This document shows positions 8,623-23,419 of a stretch of DNA of 62,835 bases, piece after piece. The notes beneath the pieces were generated by a model. It saw only the letters and a list, made by a program, of their open reading frames with translations. It had not been told where the DNA came from and did not search any database. The position numbers and the translations under genes are program-made. This DNA is from Seison nebaliae (taxonomy: Eukaryota; Rotifera; Pararotatoria; Seisonacea; Seisonidae). Each line of letters starts with the position of its first letter. The first letter of the stretch is position 1. Location of the stretch: positions 1 to 62,835 of the forward strand of contig JALJEE010000021.1 in NCBI GenBank assembly GCA_023231475.1, read 5' to 3'.

Positions 8623-11119
8623 ATGTCTTCTCAATATAATTTCAAGAAGATTGCGATCGTTCCACCAGCTGATGTTAATTTGAATTTCTATTTGAATAAT
8701 TTCATTTTTGTTCCAGCAATTCATTGATATCGTTTTATCGAAGACACAACGGAAAACGCCAACGGTAATTCACAAACAATATGCGATTGCCAGAATCCGT
8801 CAATTTTACACAAGAAAAATAAAATTCTGTCAACAAACGTTTCATGATAAACTGGAAGAGATTTTGAAAGATTTCCCAAAAATTGAAGTTTGTTAATTTT
8901 TTGTTTGAATTTATGATAAATTTCCGTTTAGGACGTCCATCCGTTCTATCGTGATCTGATGAACATTTTATATGATAAAGATCATTATAAACTTGCTCTG
9001 GGTCAATTGAATATGTGTAAATCGATAATTGATAAGTTTATTTAATTAAATTTTTTAAAAATTTTTTTTATAAATTTTTTTATAAATTTTCAAATTTTTT
9101 AAGTGTTGCAAAGGAATATGTTCGATTGATGAAATATGCGGATAGTTTATATCGATCAAAATGTTTGAAGAGAGCAGCTCTGGGAAGAATGTGTACGATA
9201 ATGAAGAAGCAAGCGTCAGCGTTACAATATCTGGAACAAGTACGTCAACATTTATCTCGATTACCATCAATTGATCCGAATACGAGAACGATAATTCTTT
9301 GTGGATTTCCCAATGTTGGCAAATCGAGTTTTATCAATAAAATTAGTCGAGCTGATGTTGAAGTGCAACCATATGCATTCACTACCAAATCGTTATATGT
9401 CGGTCATACGGATTATGAATTCTTCCGATGGCAAGTGATCGATACACCTGGAATTTTAGATCATTCAGTTGATGAAAGAAATACCATTGAAATGCAATCT
9501 ATTACTGCACTCGCTCATTTGAGAGCATCGATTGTTTATGTAGTAGATGTATCGGAACAATGTGGATATAGTTTGGAAGAGCAGATGGATCTCTTCCGAA
9601 ATATTCAACCACTTTTCCTCGATAAACCATTAACGATGGCATTGAATAAAATTGACGCAGTTCCACTCGATGAATTATCGGAAGAACATAAAGAATTGTT
9701 GAAAGAAGTCGAATCGTCGAATGAAAATCGTATACCCAAATTTCAAATGGTGCCAATGTCGACGTTGAGAGAAACGGGCGTGATGGAAGTGAGAGCGGCG
9801 GCTTGTGACGAATTATTGAAACAGAGAGTTGAAATTAAAATGAAAAGTAAATCGAATGATCAATCATTTCTTAATCGTCTTACGATTGCACATCCGGTGA
9901 AGAGAGATGATAAAGTGAGAGAAGAATTTATACCGGAATCTGTTCGTCTTCGACGAGAAAAAGAATTTGTGAAATTTCCCAAAAATCTAACTAATCATGA
10001 CGTGGAATTGAAAGATCAAGAAGATTATCAATTAGATTTACGACGTTCAATTTTCTTTATTATTATGTTTTTTTTCTTATTATTCTTCAATTATAGGTGA
10101 ATGGGATTTGAATGATAATGAAGAAAAATATGATATTTTACCATCATTTTATAACGGATATAATATCGCTGATTATGTTCATCCTGATATCATAAATGTT
10201 ATCATATTTATTTTGAATGATATTTTAAAAATTGATTTTAATTTAATTTTTTTTTATAGAAAATTCATCAATTGGAAATGGAGGAGGAAGAAAGAGAAAC
10301 GAATGGAACATATGACGATCTCACACCAGATGAGATTGATGAGGAAATGAGAACTATTCAAAAATTGGCATCGATGTTTTTTTTTTAAAATTTTCCTTTT
10401 TTTTTCAAAATTTTTTATTGAATTTTATTAGAATTAAAGAGAAGAAGAGTATCATGAAACAAGATTCGCAATTGAATAAAAAGAATCGAAATAATCGTAG
10501 TATGGCAAAGACGTTGTCATCGGCACACAAGTTAACAGTAGATCAATTATTGAATACGATGGAAGATTTAGGCGTCGATATGACAAAGAAACAGAATGTT
10601 CATATTTAATAATTTGAATTGTCATTTTATTATAATTATTTTTAGTTACATGTGGTGGATGTTGCGTTGAATAAAGAGGAGAAGAAATTGAATAAAATGG
10701 ATAACGAACAAGAGAAAGCGCTTCAAGTGGTGGAGGAGATCGGATATGATGTTGAAATGGATGGTATTGATACATCGTCATTGAAAGCAGCTGCTCGGTC
10801 ATTAATGAAGAAGAAATTGAATTCGTTGGAAGATATAAAGAAATTAGAATTGTTAAAGAACAAATTACAAGAACGATCAAGAAACCGTTTAATTTCTCAG
10901 AGTGAAACGAGAGTTGAACGCTTATCAAAATTACCGAGAAATGTTTCGGGATTGAAGAATATTGACGCATTAACGAAAGTAAAACGAATTAATAGTCGAT
11001 CAAATCGTCGTTTCTTTAAAGAACCTCGTAAAGGTGAAGCTGATCGTCATATCGGAACGAAAATGCCGAAACATTTATTTTCAGGTAAACGATCAATGGG
11101 CAAAACGGATCGACGATAA
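8623..11119 (+). CDS. GTPBP4: NOG1/GTPBP4 nucleolar GTPase
   Basis: Eight exons: 8623-8673, 8717-8887, 8932-9035, 9104-10044, 10097-10197, 10260-10375, 10432-10597, 10646-11119. All seven introns are 43-68 bases, begin GTT, and their phases agree with a 707-residue product. The N-terminal helical bundle has [14 protein letters not shown] and [19 protein letters not shown] blocks. The G domain shows [13 protein letters not shown] (G1), DTPGILD (G3) and NKID (G4), with the [15 protein letters not shown] stretch. The C-terminus is basic and ends [33 protein letters not shown], as in NOG1. It works in the nucleolus and nucleus in 60S subunit maturation. Slightly longer than human (634). All parts needed are present. 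Confidence 0.97.
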
Positions 11120-11214
11120 GAAGAATGAGATGTGTGAAGATGAATGTTTATTTGTTTCGTTTTAAATAAAATTTGGAAAGAATTTGAAATTTTCGTTCTT
11201 TTATCCCTCTTCTT

Positions 11215-11609
11215 CTAATACCAATTGAGTTCTTTTCCGACATTTCCTTCGTGAACTCCCTCAAATTCCCCACCCGCTTTACCCGTCGTATCTGATGATA
11301 TGTGGAGTTCGTTATTGATTGTTCCTTCAACACTTTGTTCAGATGTACCGCCAGCTCCAAATGTCATTTCACCTTGTAGTAATGCTTTAGGATTAACAAG
11401 CATGCTCAACTGACAAAGAAAAATTTAAAATTAGATTTTAAGGAAAAAGAAAATGAACTAAATTAGCGAAGATATTTGAATTGCATGTCTATGTGAATCA
11501 GATGGAAAGAATGAATTGAAAATTAAATTTCAAATTGATTAAAATATCTAACGGCTGGAGTTGCGAAGATGGCCAAACAACCGATTAAGAAGAGAATGCT
11601 GATTTTCAT
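11215..11609 (-). CDS. Small secreted protein, no family recognised
   Basis: Two exons, 11609-11553 and 11409-11215, with a 143-base intron (GTTAGA...GTCAG). 83 residues. Residues 1-19 are a textbook signal peptide (MKISILFLIGCLAIFATPA). The mature ~62 residues are Gly/Glu/Thr/Ser-rich, have no cysteine, and end GKELNWY. There is no dibasic processing site, so a neuropeptide precursor is unlikely. Its stop lies 95 bases past the NOG1 stop, converging. Probably lineage-specific: an extracellular matrix, cuticle or glue-like component would fit the composition, but that is speculation. Confidence 0.6.
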
Positions 11610-11900
11610 TTTGATTTGTTTTTAAAATTTAGTAATCCATTTTTTTATGGGAGCACCAAATTTATACTCGTAATCAACTTCGTCATTAATTATCGATCAG
11701 TTGAAATTCATCAGATTATCTTACGTTTTAAGTAGTTCTCATTATCATTAATTCATCATTAAATTATTCAGGAACTAATTAACAAGTTGAGAGAAGATGA
11801 GAAATTTATTACCATCACTCGTAAATATATAAAAGAAAATTTATTTGAAAAAGAAGGTGTTGTTGTTGTTGTTTCTTTGAGTTGAATTTGGAATTAAGAT

Positions 11901-14669
11901 TTAATGAGAACGTAAATATGAAGTATTGCAACAAACGATACATAAAATGAGACGTCGAAAAGTCTTCCTGAATGAATTATTGCACAAAGCGTATAACATC
12001 GGATTCACCGTACTGTTGATGTAACAAAGCCAATAACCTTAAAAAGTTTTAATGGAAAGAATATATTGAAAAATTTATTTTAAAAAAAATAAACCGAAAG
12101 ATGCCCAAGAGTCGGGCACACAATTCGTTTCGCCCATGTAATTGCAACAAGCCTTCCAAATAACATTGATGTTATAAGGCGTCCAAGTAATGATGAAAGC
12201 CAGAAGAATTGCACTTAATGTTTTTGCTGCTTTCTGTTCGTTCGAACTACTATTAGTAATGTTCGCGCCACTGGTACTACTCGCCGTGCCGATATTAAAG
12301 ACGAGAGCTTTCTTACTATTCATCGACGATTGTTTCACATTCCATTGAGATACGACATTCGTTTTCACTCGAGAGAATATGCGTCGAACATAGAAGAGGA
12401 CATTTGAATATTTTTTCCTCATTTTCTTCTTTTTATGTCCAATATTATTCGCTTCCATATACTGGGGATTGATTAAGGAAATTGATGGAATATTCCCACA
12501 AGAATTCTCTTTATTTCTCGACAACAAATATGTGGACCGTTGTTGATTTATGTTAATATTATTTCTCTTATTCTCATCTAACTCAATCGTCGGTTTTTTC
12601 CCTTCATTCTGGAGTATTCGTTCAGAACTGCTACTGTTCGAAATGACGTTGGATGAATGGAATTCTTCAAATATTTCTTCATCGAAATTCGTTTGAGTTT
12701 TACAATTCCGTTTCGTTACATTCGATGAGATGATCGAATGATTTGAATTATTCAAATTACTCAATGGATTATCTACCAACATCTTCACAATATGTAGACG
12801 TTCATTCAATAAATCATTCTTTATAGACGCGTAACGTTTATGGCAGAAATGACAAGATTTCTTCTCTTTCAATACATCATATGCACCATATTGTTTCCGC
12901 AACAACGATGTTGATGATGGTGGTGGTAAATATCGTTTGGGAGAATATTCGAATTCATTCACAATCGGATAATCGATATGATTGTGATTATGAAGAATCT
13001 TATTCTTATAATTCAATGTTGGTGATGGCGCGTTCGTTTGAGACACATTCGGCCACGCTCCACAATACGATAAACTCAACATCAAATCCTTCAATGGAAA
13101 TTGCGTATAATTCTCATCCAAATGATCATCATGATGACTACTATTTCGACAAGACGATCGTTTTAATCGTTTCGTATGTCTCTGTTTAACTTCACAATTT
13201 TCTTCGATAATATTACGATTTGATGAATACAATTTCGATGGGTTCATCTCACCAGTTAATGGAATTATTTGTTCGAATTCTTGAACGTCATTCGATGCGA
13301 ATACATTCAACGAACTTGCCGTTAACGTTAACGCACTTCCTACTCGAGTTGCAATTGGTGAAAATTTGATTTTATTCTTTTTATTCGTTTTATTCGGAAC
13401 TTTTGTCCGATGACTCTCAACGAACGATTGACTGATGGAATTGGATGAATTAATTTGAATTGATGAGTGTTGTGTGGTACCGTTGAAATGATTGGGATGA
13501 TAATAACCACACGATTTCGTTTTATACCGATTGAATGGAAGATCTGAATTGGTTTGAATTGATTCAATTGGATTTTCCGTTTCTTGATGTTTTTGAAAAT
13601 TTGCTGATTTCGATAAATTATAAGAATTTTTCTCATTTTCTTGTGATTCATTTCTATTTTTTTCATTAATTATTTCATCGTCGCAATTCTTCAATTCTTC
13701 ACTTTGAGCCTTTTTGATGGGAATCGTTCTCGCTTTATAATTATTTATATGTTGCATTTCGTCATTTGAGAGGACTCGATTTACTTTGAAATTGTTTATC
13801 GATTTCCATCTTGTCCAACTGAATTTCCCCGAGAATGTTCTCCACGTTTTCAATTGTGTCGAATTACAATCATTGACGCTATGTAATGACGTAGTCAATG
13901 GAACGGATTGTGATGTTTTAATGGCTTGTAATTGTTTGAGGTCGTCTCGTCGTCGAACGGTTTCTCGAAAGATTTTATAATATAAAACAATCATAACAGT
14001 GACTGGAATGTAGAATGCGATCATTGCTGTCAGTACTGTGACGATGATATTTGAATAAATAAATTCAATTTCACATTGTCTCGATGGAACTCGTCGACCG
14101 AAAATTAACGGCCATGAAATGATGGCAGGTACCCAGATGAGTATGCTGATGAGCCATGCGCAACAAATGTAAGCGATCGTTCGTCGACTAGTTCGACGAA
14201 ATCGATATCTCAATGGTCGAGTGATTGAGAAATATCGATCGAATGATATTAAAATCAAATTAGCAACTGATGCATTGGACATGGTGTAATCGAGACAGAG
14301 GTAGATATCGCAAAAGATGGTGCCTAAAGGCCATTCTCCCAATAAGGTGTAGAGAGTGTATAATGGCATTGATACGAGACCAATCGTAATATCAGCGAAA
14401 GCTAATGATAATAAAAAATAATTTGAAATTGATCGAAGATTCCTATCGATAACGAAAGCCATGATTACAAGGAAATTACCAAATACTGTAATGAATACCA
14501 ATGTAGCTGCGAAGCCGATAATGATGAAAGTTTTTATGAAACTTAAAGTCTCATCACTATGGTCGTTGGGTGTAGTAGTGAAGGACGATTGATTAGCAAT
14601 CGTCCAATTAGTAATGAATGTCAGATTCGTCTGGTTGAAATGAACGTTTGCCATTTCCAACGTTGACAA
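11901..14669 (-). CDS. Muscarinic acetylcholine receptor (class A GPCR)
   Basis: Two coding exons, 14669-12095 and 12037-11901, with a 57-base intron (GTTTAT...TTAAG) inside TM7. 903 residues. The N-terminus has several N-glycosylation sequons (NQT, NLT, NWT, NQS). TM3 has [22 protein letters not shown]: the amine-binding Asp is residue 127 and DRY is 144-146. ICL2 reads [13 protein letters not shown], typical of muscarinic receptors. TM6 is [14 protein letters not shown], and TM7 is [23 protein letters not shown]. Intracellular loop 3 is huge, about 580 residues (roughly 232-815), mostly low-complexity. It is closest to the animal mAChR/GAR group; the G-protein subtype cannot be read. Upstream noncoding exons may lie in the ~8 kb region beyond 14669. 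Confidence 0.93.
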
Positions 14670-17600
14670 TTCCTTTTAAACATATCGTCTTCCTCCCATC
14701 ATTTGGAAATGATTCGAGAAGTAATTCATCATCCAATAACTCGAAATTATTATTCGGAAAATTCAAATTTTATTTCACTACTAAATTCTCCACACAAACA
14801 TTCTCGTAGTCGTTCTGGAGGTGTTTCTGAATAGAAAATGTTTTCGAAAAGAAAAAAATAATTTCACATTTTAAGAAAATACTTAAGCGATTCGTAGGAA
14901 AACTAATTTCGAGACGCACTAGTCCCAACGAATGAATTTTGAAAAGAAAAGAAAATCTTTAAAATGTTAAGTAGATAGGAAGCATGATAAGATGATTATA
15001 TGCTTTGTTTCTAGTCACAGTAACTATAGTCTTTGTTCGGAATAACCTTGTTAATTCTCGGACGAATTAGGAAGACAAAAAGAATGGAAGGAAGCAAAAC
15101 CTGAGAATATAAACATTGCAAATTAATTATATTTTCATTTTTGCTTTATTATGTGATTAAGACGAAGAGACAATCGAATACATGATGGAAGAATTGTGTG
15201 AACATAAATAAAATTTGTGAAAGAGGTCCAAAGATTGCTCTTTTTATTTTTCTCATTCTTCCCAAACGAGAAAATAAGAAGAATGGGCAACTATCTACAA
15301 TCAGATTGTGTATTATTTCTTGTTGGAAAGGAGAAGAAAAAAAATGAGAATTTCAAAATGAAAATCTTTCATTCGTTAATATTATTATTAAATTAGAGAA
15401 GCATTCCTTCTGCTCCTTCTTTTCATGGAAATTGATGAAGAAGACGGTATTTTAATAAACATTCATCATTTTCTTCATGATCTCCGAAAATGGAACAAGT
15501 TTACATCATTCATCATTCGCACAATATTACTTGTTAATGTAACGATTTTGAGGAAAGGATTGATAATTGACATTGATAGACGAGTCAAAATTGGTGATTG
15601 ACATCCCGTGAAATCTTCCCCAAATGACAAGTTGACTTCTAGTCGAAATACACGAAAGTTGGAAAGAAGTTCCTACTCGAACGAGATTCGTTTGTTACTC
15701 ATTCCGTTTCTTCTGCGAGAACATCGATATAATTTAAATAAATAGACACAACCTCACCATCAACCACTCGCCATGCACATATCGAGAATGAGTTCGCTCC
15801 GACTGATTGAGAAGAAGAAGAAAAGTAATTAGGGAAGTCGAATGCTACGCTGACAGTGATAAGTGCACTTCTAATTAGATAATTAAATAAGATTAAAGAG
15901 CAATGTAAATACTTTCGAATTGATGAGATTCCCATAATCGATTTGATTGTATTATCACTCAATATTTACTGGAATTGGTTTTTTGGGGTTAATAGACAAT
16001 ATTGCGAAATAATCTGAATAATTTTGGAAAAGAAATTTTTGGTTTAACATTTTTTCATCCTTTGAAAAATTCAAAAATTGATGAAGAACCGAAAAATAGA
16101 CAATGAATTTTTGAATAAATATCGAGAACATGTGAAAGGAAAAAGTGAAATGGAGAAAAAATAATATTTGTAGCGTTATAGAAATCGAATGAAAGAAAGT
16201 TAGTGGGAATGTTATGTTGACTTGTATAATCTTTTTCTAAACATTCATCTGATATGTGAGTGTAGAATTAACGATTAATGTGATTATTCAAATAGATGGT
16301 GAATGAAAATGTCATATTTCAATTCATTTGGAGCTGGAGTGAACGATGGATGGAAGAATGTGTATTGAGTCCACCTCTCCAATGCTCAAAGGACATCAGA
16401 GAACATCTGCTCGTTGCTGCGAGAGAAACATCTGATAAGATGATATAATTGGGAAAGAAGCCAAAATATAGACAAATATATTCCAAGTTCGTCTACGGGC
16501 AAACACATACACGTACCAATTACCATATACTCACAATTTGTGCATTTGTAGAGGATGACTCACTTTGAGCAAACATGAATAAGCCAAACTGTTTTTCGTC
16601 TGCAAAATACTTAACTTTACCATTTGTACCAATTTGATCTAGAGTGATCCATCATCCGAGTATTAAAAAGGAATTGAAAAGTGCATATATTATCTGTCGG
16701 TTGATATATCTATGTATTCATGTTTTCCCATTTGGATGAATCGTTTATTCTCGTAATATCCTCTTCGACATCGTTTATCTCTAGTTCTCTCCTAGTCAAT
16801 CTTTACTAATATTCATCATCAATTCTCTTACAATAATTGGCAATTATACAATAATATGTATCGATAACAAGCTAGCGAGCACAATGAAGAAGAGGAGAAA
16901 GAAAATCTAAATCTATTTGTTACGAGCAAACTGAGAGTGAATTGACAAATTAAAGGAAGATGAAATATTGCTTTTTACGCATTCATTTTTCTTTTACAAT
17001 TTTGTGCTGCACTTCAAAGTAAATGATGATTTTTCTGGGGAGGAATATAATAAATATTATTTTTCTTCGCCAATTCGTCATTTTATTCGTTTCAGGTGAT
17101 ATCATCTTCTATCATCATCCTCTTTTAATGTTCATTGATTTGGTGGAAGAAAAGAAAATGGAATTGATAAGAAATAAATGTGAAAGCAACAACTTATATT
17201 TCCGTTAACGTAACAATTATGATGATGGAAAAGAAGAAAAGATCATTCATTTAATGTAGATTGAAGAATGATACTCTCCCCATTCTTCAATCATTCCATC
17301 CTGCCAATACATGAATATGGAATATCGATAAAATTAAATGATGATGAATGGTGAAGATAAACTTCTCATTTGCCTAATATCGGTAATTGTATCAGAAGCA
17401 GAAAAGGAATAGAATGAATACAACTTCTCCTTTCTCAAAGACAGTTGAAGGTTTCCCGCCTCATTTCCTATTGTTCTCTAACATTATATGATTCGTTGTT
17501 TTATTACTCATTTTTATCGCAATACCATTCTCAAACAAATAGACGTCTACACTCGTTATCCGGGTCTAACGACATTTGAGAAGTTTTGGAGAATGGAAGA

Positions 17601-20600
17601 ATTATCTTATTCCTTTCACACTTCATACCGACAATCAACTAATGTGTTAGGAAGTTGAAATAACATAAATTACAAACTGGGAGAAGGACGAGCAATATTT
17701 TCACCTTTAATTTTTACGTAAATTAGTAGTATAACAACATCGAAAGGTTACCATCTTCTCCAACATCCTTACCATTCTCAATACGGTTCCATCTTTAACT
17801 GTTACCAACTGGACAATTTTCTCGAATATCCCATACCGCCCCCTCTCCTCCTCTTCTCCACAATATCAACTTACATGTGATTAATGAAACTGACCTCCTA
17901 TAAATCTCTGTTTGAATTATGAGAGTAATTCTTTTGATAAATTAACAGAATAAAATTTCTAATGTGCGATACCTTCGATAGTTTTATTATATTGAGGAAA
18001 TTCGAATTAAAATTCCACATTTCAATCCTTTCTCTTTAGAACTAAAGATCAAAAGAAATATTGATTTTCCATTCTCCAATTCCGTCGATAATGTAAGAAT
18101 AAACGAAGTATTATTAACTTATTCGCAATTTAATCTTTTAGGCTTTTAAACACATCGCCACAGACAATTTACCCGTTCCGAATTTTTCACAATGTGTCGA
18201 ATTTAATTCGAAATAAAATTACGTCAAACTTGAGCCGATAAACGAACAATAACTTTTGGAATCGTCTAATCTTTCCATTACTCAACGTAATATGAGTGTG
18301 ATCAGTATGGAATGAAAAATGGTAATACAAATTTGAACTTTTTCTTCATAATGAACAATTTCTTTCAATTTCTATTTGAACTTTAGTGCATAAGAGGCAC
18401 ATTCTTATATTACACTAAACATTGTTACATTTTGTATCATCTTTAACATTTGCATTAGTGTCATAATAGCACAATATTCAAATTTCTTCACTCTCAATTG
18501 GGTAGTGGAATCATAAGTCATATTTAATATGATATTTCCATAATTACTACCAACTAATTTAGTGGAATACGAAAGACGTCAAAATGCCAAAAATATCTAA
18601 CAAATCTTCCAAATAGAATTATCGTATTACCTGTCTTTCTTCTTTTGTCGAGAAAATTGATTATTGAATGAATATTTTGGAATTAGAAAAGAGTTGTCAT
18701 TCGCAGACAAGGAAGACCCTAGAATCTAGGGCGTAGATCTTCGGATAATCGACTGTCTATTTAATTAAAATTTCTCGGAAGTGGATTCGATTACTCAGAC
18801 AGTATTCGTAATGATTATATTAGATTTGTTCATTTGAGATTACGTTTTGGAGGGAAGAATAAGGAGAAAGAAGTTGAGAGTTAAAGGTTTCCTCCCTCAC
18901 AAATTTCCTCAACGATGAATGTTGTTTGATGAGGCAAAAATAAATTCACATCTGTTTCTATTTGGGAGAATGTTTTCTTCGCCTGAAAGATTTTATTATT
19001 GGAATTTCGAATTTAAATGAATGAAAGAATGACTTCTCCTTCTTCTAATCAAATAAAATTTGAAAAGTTAATATTAGATCTTCTGTGTCATTCGTGACCG
19101 TCACAATGCACATAATAATCAGAATATCAATCTAACAATTATTATTGAGTTATAATGAGAAGAACGAACGGAAAAGTCTTGGATTGTTAATTAGTTTGAA
19201 CATAATAAATATTTCGTGACACGGACTGTCTGATGGTCTGATGAGAGATTGTCTTTCATTCAATAACAGACTATAATTTTCCCAAATAATTAAAAAATTC
19301 CATAATATTCAGTCGATGGAAATTAATGAAAATGAATATGGCTAATTTTAATCGTCAATATGGCTAATCTTTTCATTACATAGTCGAAACACCTCATGAT
19401 TCCATTCTCATCGGAAGACGATTTTACTTCACGAAATTAAATCGATGACAAAAATGAATGTTATCTGGATTATTTTAAATGAGGAAATTTGAATCTGGAA
19501 AATTAAAATTATTTAAAATCTTTTCTTGAAGCACAATGAAAATAGAATAAAATTACCGTCTTATGATTATGGTGGATGAGAGAAGAAAACGAAATGTAAA
19601 AAGGATTTTAATGAAAAATTTGAACAAAATTCTGTTTGACTGATGTATAATTTTGAAATTGAAGTGAATGGAAATAAACCGGAAACTTATCGGAAAAAAT
19701 AGTTGAACTTTCTATGTTATTACTTATTAATTAGCACTGACATTAATTTAAGATCTGTTCTTATTGTACGAGAGTTGGATTGTTATCAAATGCATTTCTC
19801 TTGAAATCTTATAGCTTCTACTATTAGATCATAATTGTGAGATTGAATGGAGAATTGGAATAATGTAAGGTCGTTCTGTTGAGAGTAGAAGAAGGAGGTC
19901 ATGTTCTTTACGGAGAAGATGATCGAAAGGGATTTGAAAGAATAATAAAGAATTCATAAAAGAAAATTGATTAGACGAAAGTTTCTTCGTCTTCTTCTTC
20001 TTCTAATACTTCGGTGAGTTCCAACAACATGAAATCAGATGATAAATATCATCCAAATATTCTGATAAGAAGAGGAATATGGTACGGGATTGTAGGAAGA
20101 GGAGACGAAGTGAATGTCGAGTATAATTTGGAACGATGTTTTTAGAAAGTAATTAGATAATCTTCCCATTTTTACGTATACATCTTTCCTCCTCAATACT
20201 TACCTATTGATAAGGAATTGTGTAATTATTATCCAATTCCATAATTATTTTCATTTTCCTCCATTGATACGTTACTGCATATACTTCTCAATTAATCGTA
20301 TCATTTATTAATAATGCAATATCAAAGGAAACATTATTGGAGAAGAGAAGATTCGTGAATAAATGACTCTAATTCCACCCGACCATACCCCATCATCGTT
20401 GTTGAAGGTGAAACGTGATACGATATTTTCATTCTCGACAATGAAAATGAATTTAGATTAATTTCTTTGATTCAACATAATTCAATTTGAAATTAACGAT
20501 ATGTTCTCCTGTGAAAACTTCATAAATCATTCGTTATTGTATGACATTGAATAATTCTGTTTACATTTCCATCGATTACTTATTTATTTATCTGACCATT

Positions 20601-22912
20601 CTGTTATGATTTGATCCTTCTCCACATTTACTCGTTCATTTTTACTGTACAATAAAGAACGACAACAATAACAATAATCATAAATCAATAGTCACACAAA
20701 AATATAGGCCAATCCATATGAAATAATCACAATTCTATCAACTAATTCAAAATTCATTTATACCTCATAAATAACGAAATGATCATGATAAATATTGAAA
20801 TTTCTTAATTTCAATTAATTCTTCATCAATTTCTCCCATCGATTATTTCAAATAATTTATTTGCCGAATAGAAATGTATATGAATAATTGAATTCATTAT
20901 CTTTCTTGCTTGATATTTTCCCTGGTAAATTCTCGAATTTTGTCTCGGACCTTACTGTTTCCATTAAATTATATTAATCCCGTTTATCCCACCAGGAAAT
21001 CAGTAGTATCATCTTTTCCAGACATAATTTAATCGCTTATATAATCGTTAGTTATTTTTATACGATTATAAAGGAATCATTGATCATAATTTTTTCTGCA
21101 CAAGAAAAAATAATTCGTAGCAATGGAGCACACATATGGAAAGTATAGGAGAATGTCGGATAAACTTTTTGTTTTCATAACGTCATTCTTTTATCCTTTT
21201 TCATTCAAATGGAAATGGGGAAATTTGAGTTTATTATTCGAAATTAATTGATATCCTTTAATGAAAGATGGAATTGAACGAGAACGATATTCGTTCGGAA
21301 ACATTCCTCTCATAACAGTCGGACAAAAAACCAACATGATTATCACATTTTTTTCAAAATTACAAAATTACAACAGTCACTAATTATATCGAAATGATAG
21401 AAATATATTAAAATTAGTGTCGAAATTTAACAGGTAAAATAATCATGAACAGATTGTAAATTGATGAAATTTTTATAAAGAATAATAAAAAAACATTTCT
21501 TTTGGCAAGAATACAATAAATATAACTATATTTTGATCTCAAAGAAATTTTCTTTACAATATTTCAATTCCACAATTCAAATTTACTGGAATGGCATATA
21601 TAATATAATATAACATTATTAGAATTGTTAAATTTTGAATTGAAAATTGCAATGAATAATTTGAAGGGATTGAAGAAAGGTAAATGGAATTTGAATGATC
21701 TTTCATTGGAATCGAAGTTTGTATAGAATACATTTTTAGAGTTAAATGTCTAATCATATATTGTACATTCGTTCTTCTTTTGATTTAATTTGTAGGATAA
21801 AGAAAAGATTAGGAGTAAACTGGAGATACAGTAGTGTGGATGAACCGGAGTGGGAGATGAGGTAGAATATGTGGAGAAGCAAGGACGGTTTATTTATTAT
21901 TGTATGGTTTTTGTTCAATGGCTTTCTCTGTTGTTTTTATATGCCCATTTATAAATGTCGATTCTACACCTATGAGAATTGCGATTGGAATCATTCTAAT
22001 ATCTCCTGTAATCGAATAGATAATTCCCGTTAACTTTAACGGAAAAACCGGAAATAAAAAAAAACAATTTTCTACGTGTATAAATAAGAAGTAGGAGGGT
22101 AATGAGCGGATCGAATCTTACAAAAATAAACTAATCAAAGATAATGATCCTGAGAAATATCCAAAAAACATAAAGCTTGATTGATGATTTGGAAGTAGCG
22201 AAGGCATATTGATGTAAATATTCGTTTCTTTCCAAAAACTCCCTAATTCATCTAACGACGTTCAAATGGATTTTGGGCGTAATTTCTTAATAATCGCAAT
22301 ATTTATTCAAATTTTCGTTGGTAATATCTCATTGAAATCTGATTATGAGTAACTTAAAATAAACGAATGATATGGGAGAAAGTTTGATGTGTTTGAAACT
22401 TGCAATCCCCGAATTCGACAATGTTAAAATTAATTAAACTATTGAAAACTATAATTTAATGTTGTTCGGTCCAATTTAGATATTAAGAAAGAATTAAGAA
22501 AGAAAATTACATGATGTTGGAATAAAATCTTATAATTTCGAATGACCGAATTTTTTACTCGAATTCAATCGTATAGTTATGGTGGAAGATTGATTTAGAT
22601 TTAGAATAATTTAACATTTGATTAAGATTTCAGTTGGCTTGAATGATGAATTGATTGATAATAAAAATAATTAATTATATTATAAAGAAGAATAAAAATA
22701 ATTAAATAATGATCATATAAAGAATTGTTGGTACAATTTCCAATTAAAATGGGACGGATTTCATTTAGTGTTTTCCAGATGATGTTTAGTTTCATTCCCA
22801 CTGCTTCATAAGCGAGATCGTTTGGCAGTATCATCATCGATATGAATATTGGTCTATTGGAAGGAGAAGAGAGAAATGTAGAAATTAGTAGTCAGGTCGA
22901 AATCAATTTCCT
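14670..22912. other. Large noncoding region upstream of the muscarinic receptor
   Basis: About 8.2 kb with only short chance frames, none with recognisable domains, good codon pattern or splice partners. Homopolymer tracts are few and I see no transposon termini, tRNA or rRNA. It lies 5' of the receptor and 3' of the RBPMS-type gene, both on the minus strand. The likely content is cis-regulatory sequence and perhaps 5' untranslated exons of the receptor. I could not identify specific elements. Confidence 0.6.
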
Positions 22913-22994
22913 TTAAGTATGATGAAACTAAGGAATTCGTTATAGTTGTTGTTCTTTTTTATTTGAAGAAATTAATTAGAAAAATTTGACTAAC

Positions 22995-23419
22995 ATAATC
23001 TTGAAATATCCTCTTCCTCGAATTGTTTGATGGATTGTTCGTATCATTTGCATAATAAGAATCGTCTAGAGATTTCGTTGTGGTCACGCTGCGATTAGTA
23101 CCATGATGAGAAAATGAATTAATACCGTTATTATTATTATTATTTTTTTTATGATTATTATGATTATTATTATGATTATAGAAGGATGCAGTAGAAGTGG
23201 AGGATAGACATGTTGATAACGACGATGAAAGCGACGACGATGAGGATAATAATGATGATGATGATGATAATGGCAATGATGATGTGGTCGTAATATTACG
23301 TTGGTGATATTGCGAGAAGCCAATAGTGTTTTCATGTTTGACATTTAGCCCGGCTGTTGTGAGATTGGTGCCGCATAGACTTTTTAGTGGATGGTTGTCA
23401 ATATTAACTAGTTGTGCAA
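22995..23419 (-). other. Possible alternative 3' coding exon of the RBPMS-type gene
   Basis: An open frame with a good acceptor (ATTTTCAG) at its 5' edge. Skipping the stop-containing end of the main last exon with a GTTTGT donor at 23709 would join this exon in phase (LSQ-IAQLVNIDNH). It encodes Ser-rich then Asn/His-rich low-complexity sequence and ends RKRIFQDY, where another GTTAGT donor at 22994 could lead to a short final exon with a stop near 22913. A different C-terminus by alternative splicing is plausible; RBPMS-family genes commonly have several C-termini. There is no independent proof that it is transcribed. Confidence 0.4.

Noticed and set aside
14670..22912. Short open frames (for example 15699-15962 on the minus strand) as genes
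   Set aside because: No domains, no matching splice partners, low-complexity or intron-like composition; expected by chance in 8 kb.
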